Positions 1 to 6,639 are shown, counted from the first letter of the stretch. The stretch is 6,671 nucleotides of DNA from CAIWXH01 sp964555675 (GCA_964555675.1 CAZKTU010000313.1:1-6671); one strand, 5' to 3'. The notes: a model not told the origin generated them from the sequence alone. Program-made: numbers and translations.

Positions 1-21
1 TGCGGTGGGCCCGGTCTTTGT

Positions 22-27
22 GAGGAG
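22..27 (+). promoter_or_regulatory. Ribosome binding site of the phosphatase gene
   Basis: GAGGAG lies 8 bases upstream of the ATG at 36. It decides between that ATG and the in-frame GTG at 27, whose first base is the last base of this motif. No promoter can be recognised in the 21 bases before it, so the gene may be transcribed from outside the window. Confidence 0.7.
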
Positions 28-35
28 TGCTGCGT

Positions 36-518
36 ATGAGCGACGACAGGCCGATCCGCGTTCTCTTCGTGTGCATGGGCAATATCTGCCGCTCGCCGAT
101 GGCCGAGGCGGTCTTCCGTCACCAGGTTGGCCAGGCCGGCCTCGCCGACCGCTTCGTGATCGACTCGGCCGGCACCGGCGGCTGGCACGCCGGCGAGCGC
201 CCCCACCGCGGTACTCTCGCCATCCTGGCCGAGCGCGGGGTCGACCCCGGCCCCCAGCACGCCCGTCAGCTCACGACGGCCGATTTCACCGGCTTCGACT
301 ATCTGGTCGCCATGGACCGCGAGAACCTGCGCGACATCGCCGCTTTCAGGGGCGGCGCAGGGGCCGAGGTGCGTTTGCTGCTCGACTATGCCCCGGGCCT
401 GAGCGTACGCGAGGTGCCCGACCCCTACTACTCAGGCGGCTTCGAGTATGTCTACGAGCTGGTCGAGGCGGGCTGCCGCGGCCTGCTCGCCCACATCCGC
501 GAGCGCGAGGGCCTGTAG
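36..518 (+). CDS. Low-molecular-weight protein tyrosine phosphatase
   Basis: This 160-residue cytoplasmic protein matches the usual size of the LMW-PTP / arsenate-reductase-like fold. The phosphate-binding loop is near the N-terminus: VCMGNICRSP, with the nucleophile Cys13 and Arg19 of the CX5R(S/T) signature. The general-acid loop DPYY is at residues 129-132, so both catalytic elements are present. An SAGT segment typical of the family follows the loop. The family hydrolyses phosphotyrosine by a cysteinyl-phosphate intermediate; bacterial members often reverse tyrosine-kinase signalling or exopolysaccharide control, but no kinase or polysaccharide gene is visible here, so the substrate is unknown. 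The ATG at 36 was chosen because GAGGAG (22-27) lies 8 bases upstream; an in-frame GTG at 27 would overlap that site. The gene converges on the MutS-like gene with abutting stops. The DPYY acid makes an arsenate reductase unlikely. Confidence 0.95.
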   Translation: MSDDRPIRVLFVCMGNICRSPMAEAVFRHQVGQAGLADRFVIDSAGTGGWHAGERPHRGTLAILAERGVDPGPQHARQLTTADFTGFDYLVAMDRENLRDIAAFRGGAGAEVRLLLDYAPGLSVREVPDPYYSGGFEYVYELVEAGCRGLLAHIREREGL

Positions 519-536
519 CTAGAATCCTCGCTCGCG
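498..536. terminator. Possible bidirectional hairpin at the convergent gene junction
   Basis: Bases 505-510 (GCGAGG) pair with 526-531 (CCTCGC). After a 2-base bulge (503-504), bases 498-502 pair with 532-536. This gives an 11-bp GC-rich stem around a 15-base loop that contains both stop codons (516-518 plus strand, 519-521 minus strand). The arms are therefore the last codons of the two genes. There is no T-run on either side, so it is not a classical intrinsic terminator. It could still slow or protect transcripts from both directions, or be a chance product of GC-rich Glu/Arg codons. Confidence 0.35.
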
Positions 537-2162
537 CAGGGTGCGCTCGATCTGGCTGAGCTGCAGCCCGTGGCTGACGGCGATGTCGGCGGCGTAGCTG
601 CGCCCGTCGGGCAGCCCCCTGCCGATGCGGTAGGTGCGCGCGCCGCCCGCCTCCTCGTCGCCGCCCTCGCCCGCCGCCACTTCGGCCACCAGGGTCGCCA
701 CCAGGCTGTCGCCCGGGGTGGCCTCGTTCAGGGCCGCGGCCTCGCGGGCCAGCTCGTGCAGGTGGGTCACCAAGATGCCCCGCGCCCCCAGCATGCGCAG
801 CCCCGCCAGCACATCACGCGCGATCACCACCGCCTCGAAGGGGCTCGTGCTGCCCAGAGGCTCGTTCAGCAACACCAGGCTCAGGCGCGTCGCCCCGCGG
901 AAGATCGCGGCCAGGCGCGCGGCCTCTTCGTCGAGGCGCCCCATGCCGGTCTGGGCGGTCTCGGCCGCGGGGAAGAGGGTGTAGATCGCGTCGACCGGGC
1001 TGATCCGGGCCGCCTCGGCCGGCACGAGCAGCCCCGCCTGGGCCAGGGCCTGGGCCAGCCCCACCGCCCGCGTGAAGGTCGTCTTGCCGCCCCGGTTCGG
1101 CCCGGTCAGCACGAAGATGCGGCCGCTCGCGTCGAAGGCCGCGTCGTTCGGCACCGGGGCTGCGGGCACGGCGCCGCCGCCCGCCCCGCCACGCCCGCCC
1201 GCCCGCAGCCGCAGGGCCAGCTCGAGGTTGTAGAGCCCCGCGGCCGCGCAGACCCGCTCCTCGGGCGCCGCGAGGCTGGGCCGACAGAGGGCGTAGCCCT
1301 CGGAGCGCAGGGCCGCCACCAGGCGCGCGGCGCCCAGATAGTAGCCAAGCTCGCCTTCGAGGGCGCCCAGGGCCCCCGCGTAGCCGCGGCTCAGACGCGC
1401 CAGGGCCGCCGCCACCGGCGCCACCACATCCTCGAGCAGCTGGCTCAGGTCGAGGAAGAGCCGCCGGTCTGGCCCGAAGGCCTGGCGCTCGCCGGCCTGG
1501 CGCAGCGGCGTGCGCCCCTGCTCGGCGTCGCCGCCCAGCAGGCGGCCGAGCAGCGAGCGCTGCCCGCCGAAGCGCTCGGCGCTGACCCGCAGCAGGGTCG
1601 CGCTCTCTGGCCTTAGCTGCTCGTCGAGGTTGATCCCCAGGGTCACGCTGCGGGCCCGCTCGAGCTGGGCGCGCAGGGCGGGCAGTTCGGCCTCGAGGGC
1701 GCGGAACTCGTCGCTGGCCGCCGTCGCCGCGAGCTCGTCGGCCAGGCTCAGCCACCCCCGGGCGCGCAGCTCGGGCCGCGCCGCGGCGAGGGCCTCGAGC
1801 AGGGCCCGCACCGCCTCGACGTAGGCCTCCAGCTCGTCGACCTGGCCGGCGATCTGGAAGACGCCCAACTCGTCTGAGGCCCAGCGCTGTGCGCCGGCAG
1901 ACGCGGCGGCAGCCACCAGCGGCAGGGCGCCCTCGAGCGCGGCGCCCAGGCCGGGCAGCCTGAGCAGGTCGTCGAGCAGATCCTGGCGCAAGCTGATCGT
2001 CGCGCCGTCGGTGCAGAGCTCGGTCAGGGCCGAGCGCGCCACTGCGGCGTAGCGGCCCTGAAAGCTGAGGGCCTGCACGATCGGCTCGAGGGCCAGGTCG
2101 TCGGCCCAGGGGGGGGCGGCGCTCCGCGGCGGCGCGCCCGCGGGCCAGAGCAGACTCTTCAC
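519..2162 (-). CDS. MutS-family ATPase lacking the mismatch-recognition domain
   Basis: Read from the GTG at 2162, this protein has 547 residues. Roughly residues 1-330 are a mostly helical core resembling the MutS lever/clamp region, including the segment GINLDEQLRP (176-185) seen in MutS-like ATPases. Residues about 340-547 form the MutS domain V ATPase: Walker A GPNRGGKTT (354-362), a TGMGRLDEEA region corresponding to the MutS dimer-contact motif, Walker B-like LVLLNEPLGSTS with Asn433-Glu434, and THLHEL from Thr466. The N-terminal mismatch-binding domain of true MutS (about 850 residues) is absent, as is a recognisable C-terminal Smr nuclease, so it is neither MutS nor MutS2. Proteins of this shape are annotated as MutS-domain proteins of unknown role; a DNA-structure-dependent ATPase is an inference. 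A glycine-rich stretch lies just before the ATPase domain. The GTG start is preferred over the upstream ATG (2193-2195) because GAGGAAG precedes it and a -10 box overlaps the ATG. Confidence 0.88.
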   Translation of the reverse strand: MKSLLWPAGAPPRSAAPPWADDLALEPIVQALSFQGRYAAVARSALTELCTDGATISLRQDLLDDLLRLPGLGAALEGALPLVAAAASAGAQRWASDELGVFQIAGQVDELEAYVEAVRALLEALAAARPELRARGWLSLADELAATAASDEFRALEAELPALRAQLERARSVTLGINLDEQLRPESATLLRVSAERFGGQRSLLGRLLGGDAEQGRTPLRQAGERQAFGPDRRLFLDLSQLLEDVVAPVAAALARLSRGYAGALGALEGELGYYLGAARLVAALRSEGYALCRPSLAAPEERVCAAAGLYNLELALRLRAGGRGGAGGGAVPAAPVPNDAAFDASGRIFVLTGPNRGGKTTFTRAVGLAQALAQAGLLVPAEAARISPVDAIYTLFPAAETAQTGMGRLDEEAARLAAIFRGATRLSLVLLNEPLGSTSPFEAVVIARDVLAGLRMLGARGILVTHLHELAREAAALNEATPGDSLVATLVAEVAAGEGGDEEAGGARTYRIGRGLPDGRSYAADIAVSHGLQLSQIERTLRERGF

Positions 2163-2166
2163 GCGG

Positions 2167-2173
2167 CTTCCTC
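2167..2173 (-). promoter_or_regulatory. Ribosome binding site deciding the MutS-like start
   Basis: On the minus strand GAGGAAG is followed by CCGC and then GTG (2162-2160), giving normal Shine-Dalgarno spacing. The alternative ATG at 2195, which would add 11 residues, has no comparable motif upstream. The resulting N-terminus (Met-Lys-Ser-Leu-Leu) also looks natural for this family. Confidence 0.7.
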
Positions 2174-2193
2174 GCTGCAGATAGGCATGAATC

Positions 2194-2202
2194 ATTCTAG
2201 CA
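2194..2202 (-). promoter_or_regulatory. Extended -10 promoter of the MutS-like gene
   Basis: The minus strand reads TGC-TAGAAT (complement of 2202 to 2194), a TGn-extended -10 hexamer with five of six bases matching TATAAT. No good -35 box lies 16-18 bases upstream, which is common for extended -10 promoters. Transcription would start near 2187, leaving about 25 leader bases that contain the GAGGAAG site before the GTG at 2162. The box overlaps the upstream ATG (2195-2193), arguing that this ATG is not translated. Confidence 0.55.
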
Positions 2203-2305
2203 CGCCCGGCTTGCGCGAGCTCGGCGGCATAGGTGGCCTTCGTACGATCGAGCCGGGCCGTTCACGGCCCCGGCAGGGCGGCGCTGCGCGCAACCATGCA
2301 TACCC

Positions 2306-2334
2306 TTGACGCCCATGGGCCGCGGGCCTACACT
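2306..2334 (+). promoter_or_regulatory. Housekeeping-sigma promoter of the patatin/kinase operon
   Basis: TTGACG (2306-2311) matches five of six bases of the -35 consensus. A 17-base spacer leads to TACACT (2329-2334), a four-of-six -10 box. Transcription would begin about 2341, giving a leader of roughly 22 bases that contains the ribosome binding site at 2353-2357. The spacer holds the perfect palindrome GCCCATGGGC (2311-2320). The TTG of the -35 box is in frame with the downstream gene and could be mistaken for a start codon. Confidence 0.65.
2311..2320. promoter_or_regulatory. Perfect 10-bp palindrome inside the promoter spacer
   Basis: GCCCATGGGC is fully self-complementary and lies between the -35 and -10 boxes, a place where a dimeric repressor or a spacer-acting activator could bind. 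No regulator gene is in the window, and short GC palindromes arise often in this composition, so an operator role is only suggested. Confidence 0.25.
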
Positions 2335-2352
2335 TCAGCCACGAGCATATGC

Positions 2353-2357
2353 GGGAG
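2353..2357 (+). promoter_or_regulatory. Ribosome binding site of the patatin gene
   Basis: GGGAG lies 5 bases before the ATG at 2363 and supports that start over the TTG at 2306, which is 19 codons upstream and forms the -35 box. Confidence 0.6.
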
Positions 2358-2362
2358 CGCCA

Positions 2363-5300
2363 ATGACCACCAGCGATTCCACCCCTCCGCCGGTCGATTA
2401 TACCCAGGAGATCCGCTTCGCCGTGGTCATGTATGGCGGGATCAGCCTCGCCATCTACATGAATGGGATCGCCCAGGAGCTGCTGCACCTCGTGCGGGCT
2501 ACGGCCCCTGACCCCAACGATCCCCTGCGGGCCAGGCGCTCCGACGCCGAGCTCAGCGGCAGCGAGCTGGTCTACCGCAAGCTCGGCTGTCTGCTCGCCC
2601 GCGGCAAGCCCCTGCCCGCCGAGGTGCCCGCGACGATCCGCACCCGCTTCGTGGTCGACGTGCTCACCGGCACCTCGGCCGGCGGCATCAACGCCGTCTA
2701 CCTGGCTAAGGCCCTGGCCAACGACCAGTCGATCGCCGACCTCGAGCGCCTCTGGGTCGACGAGGGCGATATTGCGCGCCTGGTCAACGATGCTCGCGCC
2801 GTCGAGGATCTGCCGATCACCCTCGACGAGCCGCCCCGCGCCCCCCTGAGCGGCGACCGCATGTACCTCAAGCTGCTCCACGCCTTCGACGGCATGGACG
2901 GCGCGGCCCCCCGCGCGGCCCGAGCGCCCGACTATGTGGGCGAGCGCTCGCCCAATGTCGACGAGCTCGACCTCTTCGTCACCGCCACCGACGTGCGCGG
3001 CTGGCGCACCACCCTCAGCGTGGCTGACGCCCAGCCCGACGAGCGGCGCTACGGTACGGTCTTCCGCCTGCGCTACCGCTCTGTCGACGGCGACGCCCTC
3101 GCCGGCGGCATCCTCGGGGCGCCCCCTGGCCCGGCCCAGGCGCCCCCCGCCCCCGTCCCCGCCCGCAACGACTTCGTGCCCTTCAACAATCCCTTCCTCG
3201 CCTTCGTGGCCCGCGCCACCTCGGCCCACCAGGCCGCCTTTCAGCCGGTGCGCCTCAGCGATGTCGGCAGGCTGCTCGCCGCCCACCCCATCTATCGCCG
3301 CGAGCCCTGGCTTATCGCCGGCAAGGCGCCCCCCGAGTGGGAGGCGCTCTACCCGCCCGCCTACGCCGACGCCCAGGCCGGCGCGGGCCTCGACTTCTTC
3401 AGGCGCGACTTCGCCGATGGCGGCGTGCTCGACAACAAGCCCTTCAGCTATGTGCTCGACACGATCGCCCGCCGTTCGCGGGTGCGCCCGGTCACCCGCA
3501 AGCTGCTCTTCGTCGACCCGGCCCCCGAGCGCTTCAGGGGCGAGGATGCCGGCCCGCCGCCTGACTATGTCGAGAATGGCCTCACCGCCCTGCTCACCAT
3601 CCGCGGCTACGAGACCATCCGCGAGGACCTCGAGCGCCTCGAGCGCTACAACCGCCAGGCCGCCGAGCTCAGGATGCTTGAGGCCGCCGCCCTCAGCTAT
3701 GAGCGCGATCTCGACGCGTTTGCTCCCAAGCTCTGGGAGCAGCTCGTGGCCCAGCGCCGCACGCGGAAAGAGCTGCGCGAGTCGGCGCTGCTTGAGCATA
3801 TCACGTACTACGGCAACGCCTGGGTCACCTACATCCGCCTGCGAGTGATGACGACGGCGAGCTTCCTGGGCCGTCTCCTGGCTCGCGGCGCCGGGATCGA
3901 AGACGGCTCGCCGCGCCACGGGCTGCTGCTGGCCGCCGTGCGGGCCTGGGTCGGCCTGCACTATGCCGCGCGCGACCCCCGCGAGGGGCCGACGATCATC
4001 CACTTCTTGCTCGACTTCGACAGCGATTGGCATCTGCGCCGCCTGCGCCGCACCCTCGCCGACCTCGACGAGCTCGTCGACGCGTCGAGCGGCCGCGCCC
4101 CCACCCTGGTCAGGATGGCCGACCGCTACGGCCAGCTGCTCGGGCTGCCGCCGCTCGAGAGTTATCCGCCCGCCGACCAGGCCGCCTTCGATCAGACCCT
4201 GGCCGATCTGCGCCGCGCCCTCGGTCTCCGCTACTCCGAGCTGCAGGCCGAGCGGGCGCGCCTGGTCGACGACGAGGACCTCTACCAGCTGGTCGCGGCG
4301 ATCAAGGCCTGCGAACTGCCCGCTCTGCTCGACCGCCTCGCCGTCGATCCGCAGCTCGCCGGCGACCGGCTCGAGGCCATGCTCGCGCAACTGCTCGCCC
4401 GCCCCCCCGCCGCCAGCCCGGCCTTCGCGCTGCGTACGGCCCTCGAGCGGCTCATCCGCGGTCCGGGCGATGGCGAGCTCTTGGACCGCCTGCTCGCGGG
4501 CAAGGAAGAGTGGCGCCCCAATCTGCAGGCCCTGGTTGGCGCGCTGATCGCCCGCAGCCAGGCCGGGGTCTACGCAGACCTCGGGATCGTCGAGGAGTAT
4601 GACGAGCGCCCCAGGCCGTCGATGGGCGCCGACAACAGTATCCCGGCGAGCGTGGCCCGCTTCAGCCTGCTGGAGTTCGAGCGCTACGACCGGGTGCTCT
4701 ACCCGACCACAGCCCTGAGCGAGATCGGCGACGAGCGCGATGGGGTCGAGGTCTACCGGGTCAGCCCCCTCGACGCGCCCAGCCTGATCGACGAGCAGGT
4801 CGACGGCTCGAAGCTCGCGGGCACCGCCCTCGGGGCCTTCGGGGCCTTCTTCGAGCGCAAGTTTCGCCTCAACGACATCAGGTGGGGCCGCCTCGATGGG
4901 GCCGAGCGCATCATCACCGCCTTGCTGCCCGCGCCCGAGCAGGCCGCCCTGCGCCGCCAGCTGATCGTCGAGGCCCAGGACGCTATCTTGCAGGAGAGCT
5001 TCTTCAGCGACCCCGAGCACGCCCAGCTCGCTCGCATCGCCGTCACGCCCGAGCTGCGCCGCGAGGCCTTCTTGCGTTCTGTGCGCGAGACCCGTGAGGA
5101 GAGCCGCCAGATGAATAACGAGGCCTTCGCCGGCAGTCTCGCGCGGATCAGCCACGTGGTCAACCAGATGTTCGCGGCCTATGGCGAGGCCCACCCCCAG
5201 GCTCGCCCGCTGACCCTCTGGGCCAGCCGGCTGCTCGGCGTCGGCGCGAGCGTGGTCGATGCCGCCCTGGCCCGCAGCCTCAGCGGGGTGCTCAAGCGCC

Positions 5301-5698
5301 AGTGGCTGCCGCTGATCTACCTCTTCGCGCTGCTGCAGATCATCATCGGGGCGGTGTTCAGCAGCCCGTCGGTGCAGACCTTCGGCATGATCGTGGGCGG
5401 CGCGGCCCTGGCCTTCCACTTCCTGGTGTTGCTCGTCCGCGACCTGCTGGCGGGCCGCCGGGGCTGGCAGCTGATCGGCTGGGCACTGGCGGGCGTGGTC
5501 CTCGCGCTCGCCCTGTTCGCCGCGACGCTCTTCGGCCTCTGGCTGGCCGGGCGCGTCGGCCCCGACACCGCCGCAGACTTCCTAGCCCTGGTCCTGCGGC
5601 CCGAGAGCTTCCTGATCGGCGCAAGTGTGCTCGTCGGCGGGCTGCTCATCGTGGGCCTGGTGCTCACCTTCCGCAGCCCGCCGAGCAAACAGGGGTAG
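2363..5698 (+). CDS. Large patatin-like lipid hydrolase with four C-terminal membrane segments
   Basis: This 1111-residue protein resembles the bacterial patatin-related family modelled as TIGR03607, whose members often carry a DUF3376 region. The N-terminal catalytic domain spans about residues 15-400: a glycine-containing oxyanion segment MYGGISLAIYMNGI (23-36), the nucleophile elbow GTSAG with Ser105, the ARATSAHQAAFQPV segment near 283, and the second member of the Ser-Asp dyad in DGG (Asp352). Patatins use this dyad as acyl hydrolases of phospholipids or other lipids. Residues about 400-970 are long, charged and mostly helical, with no catalytic motif I recognise. Four hydrophobic segments follow at about 982-1000, 1007-1025, 1037-1062 and 1083-1103, so the protein is probably anchored in the cytoplasmic membrane, close to its substrate. 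No signal peptide is seen. The substrate and biological role are not known. The kinase gene begins a few bases after its stop, so the two are likely one operon. Confidence 0.9.
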   Translation: MTTSDSTPPPVDYTQEIRFAVVMYGGISLAIYMNGIAQELLHLVRATAPDPNDPLRARRSDAELSGSELVYRKLGCLLARGKPLPAEVPATIRTRFVVDVLTGTSAGGINAVYLAKALANDQSIADLERLWVDEGDIARLVNDARAVEDLPITLDEPPRAPLSGDRMYLKLLHAFDGMDGAAPRAARAPDYVGERSPNVDELDLFVTATDVRGWRTTLSVADAQPDERRYGTVFRLRYRSVDGDALAGGILGAPPGPAQAPPAPVPARNDFVPFNNPFLAFVARATSAHQAAFQPVRLSDVGRLLAAHPIYRREPWLIAGKAPPEWEALYPPAYADAQAGAGLDFFRRDFADGGVLDNKPFSYVLDTIARRSRVRPVTRKLLFVDPAPERFRGEDAGPPPDYVENGLTALLTIRGYETIREDLERLERYNRQAAELRMLEAAALSYERDLDAFAPKLWEQLVAQRRTRKELRESALLEHITYYGNAWVTYIRLRVMTTASFLGRLLARGAGIEDGSPRHGLLLAAVRAWVGLHYAARDPREGPTIIHFLLDFDSDWHLRRLRRTLADLDELVDASSGRAPTLVRMADRYGQLLGLPPLESYPPADQAAFDQTLADLRRALGLRYSELQAERARLVDDEDLYQLVAAIKACELPALLDRLAVDPQLAGDRLEAMLAQLLARPPAASPAFALRTALERLIRGPGDGELLDRLLAGKEEWRPNLQALVGALIARSQAGVYADLGIVEEYDERPRPSMGADNSIPASVARFSLLEFERYDRVLYPTTALSEIGDERDGVEVYRVSPLDAPSLIDEQVDGSKLAGTALGAFGAFFERKFRLNDIRWGRLDGAERIITALLPAPEQAALRRQLIVEAQDAILQESFFSDPEHAQLARIAVTPELRREAFLRSVRETREESRQMNNEAFAGSLARISHVVNQMFAAYGEAHPQARPLTLWASRLLGVGASVVDAALARSLSGVLKRQWLPLIYLFALLQIIIGAVFSSPSVQTFGMIVGGAALAFHFLVLLVRDLLAGRRGWQLIGWALAGVVLALALFAATLFGLWLAGRVGPDTAADFLALVLRPESFLIGASVLVGGLLIVGLVLTFRSPPSKQG
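5691..5695 (+). promoter_or_regulatory. Weak ribosome binding site overlapping the patatin 3' end
   Basis: AGGGG sits directly before the patatin TAG stop. It is 5 bases from the GTG at 5701 and 11 bases from the ATG at 5707, so it does not settle which start is used. Its position inside the upstream gene suggests translational coupling. Confidence 0.35.
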
Positions 5699-5706
5699 CG
5701 GTGGCT

Positions 5707-6639
5707 ATGCTCAACCTCTCCCCGGCGTTCGTCCGCCGGATCAGCTCGACCTTCGAGCCAGACGGGGCGCCCTGGCTGGCGGCGCTGCCCGGCCTGATCG
5801 AGCAGGTCGCGCGGCGCTGGGGGCTGCGCGTCGCGCCGCCCTTCCCCGATCTTACCTATAACTATGTAGCCCCGGCCAGGCTGGCCGACGGGACGCCCGT
5901 GGTGCTCAAGCTCGGCGTGCCCCGCGCCGAGTTGGCGACTGAGATCGACGCGCTGCGCCACTATGGCGGCCAGGGCGCCTGCCGGCTGCTCGACGCCGAC
6001 GAGGCCCTCGGGGCCCTGCTGCTCGAGCGGCTCGAGCCCGGCGCGACCCTCGCCCCCCTGGCCGCCGCCGACGACGAGGCCGCCACGCGGATCGCGGCCG
6101 GGGTGATGGCGCGCCTCTGGCGGCCGCCCCCAGCCGGCCACCGCTATCCCGCCGTGGCCGACTGGTTCGCCGGTCTGGCCGAGCTGCGGGCCACCTTCGG
6201 CGGCGGCACGGGGCCGTTCCCGCACGATCTGGTGGAGCGGGCCGAGACGCTCGCGGCCGAGCTGCTGGCCACCCAGGGCGAGCAGGTGGTGCTGCACGGC
6301 GACCTGCACCACGCCAACATCCTCGACGCGGGCGGCGTGTGGCGTGCGATCGATCCCAAAGGCATCGTCGGCGAGCGGGCCTACGAGCCGGCCGCGCTGC
6401 TGCGCAACCCGACCCCGCAGATCGCCGCCCACCCGCGTCTCGCCGAGCTGCTCGACCGGCGCATCGCCGTCTTCGCCGAGGCCCTCGGGCTTGCGCCGGA
6501 GCGCATCCACGGCTGGGCCCTGGCCAACGCGGTGCTCTCGGCCTGGTGGTCGTACGAGGACGGCGAGGCCGAGCCCGATCTGACCGTCGCGCGGGCACTC
6601 GACCGGCTAGTACTCCGTCCAAGCAAAGCTGACGGGTAG
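5707..6639 (+). CDS. APH(6)-type aminoglycoside/hydroxyurea phosphotransferase (streptomycin 6-kinase-like)
   Basis: This 310-residue protein has the length and motifs of the APH(6)/hydroxyurea kinase family (Pfam APH_6_hur), which transfers the ATP gamma-phosphate to a small hydroxylated substrate such as streptomycin. Visible elements are LTYNYVAPA near residue 47, the ATP-binding lysine in VVLKLG (Lys68), a likely helix-C glutamate at Glu79, the hinge-like ALLLERLEPG, the catalytic loop HGDLHHANIL (197-206, Asp199 as base, Asn204) and the metal-binding IDPKG (Asp216). All key kinase residues are present, so it should be active. Family membership does not prove antibiotic resistance; many chromosomal homologues have no known substrate. 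The GTG at 5701 would add only Met-Ala; I chose the ATG but cannot exclude the GTG. The gap to the patatin gene is 2-8 bases, implying co-transcription and probable translational coupling, and a hairpin follows the stop. Confidence 0.88.
   Translation: MLNLSPAFVRRISSTFEPDGAPWLAALPGLIEQVARRWGLRVAPPFPDLTYNYVAPARLADGTPVVLKLGVPRAELATEIDALRHYGGQGACRLLDADEALGALLLERLEPGATLAPLAAADDEAATRIAAGVMARLWRPPPAGHRYPAVADWFAGLAELRATFGGGTGPFPHDLVERAETLAAELLATQGEQVVLHGDLHHANILDAGGVWRAIDPKGIVGERAYEPAALLRNPTPQIAAHPRLAELLDRRIAVFAEALGLAPERIHGWALANAVLSAWWSYEDGEAEPDLTVARALDRLVLRPSKADG

Larger units (their letters stand above)
2163..2362. other. Divergent intergenic control region
   Basis: These roughly 200 bases separate the minus-strand MutS-like gene from the plus-strand patatin gene and carry a promoter for each. 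Between the promoters are short symmetric elements: a hairpin at 2255-2270 (GGGCCG, loop TTCA, CGGCCC), the palindrome TGCGCGCA at 2285-2292, and the overlapping self-complementary hexamers CGTACG and CGATCG at 2241-2250. No small ORF with a convincing start or composition and no riboswitch or tRNA is recognisable. Confidence 0.7.

Noticed and set aside
36..518. Arsenate reductase as an alternative for the phosphatase
   Set aside because: The DPYY general-acid loop and the P-loop VCMGNICRSP are those of tyrosine phosphatases, and the extra redox cysteines of thioredoxin-linked arsenate reductases are not seen.
519..2162. Calling the ATPase gene mutS or mutS2
   Set aside because: It is far shorter than MutS, lacks the N-terminal mismatch-binding domain, and has no Smr domain as in MutS2.
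2306..2362. TTG start adding 19 residues to the patatin protein
   Set aside because: This TTG is part of a good -35 box and lies upstream of the predicted transcription start. The ATG at 2363 has its own ribosome binding site.
2192..5419. A 1075-codon open frame antisense to the patatin gene
   Set aside because: It is a mirror of GC-biased codon usage: its protein is Gly/Ala/Glu/Val-rich without recognisable motifs, whereas the opposite strand has intact patatin catalytic motifs, a promoter and a ribosome binding site.
2363..5698. Patatin as a CBASS-type or other antiphage effector
   Set aside because: No cyclic-nucleotide synthase, reverse transcriptase, NTPase sensor or other defence partner is present, and the size and domain layout fit the patatin-related family with a DUF3376-type region rather than short CapV-like effectors.
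5302..5706. Upstream extension of the kinase frame inside the patatin gene
   Set aside because: The extra residues are Arg/Pro/Ala-rich shadow sequence under the patatin membrane helices. Similarity to the kinase family begins near the ATG at 5707.
5317..6510. A 397-codon minus-strand frame opposite the kinase gene
   Set aside because: It has no motif and biased composition, and it lies opposite a gene with complete catalytic motifs.
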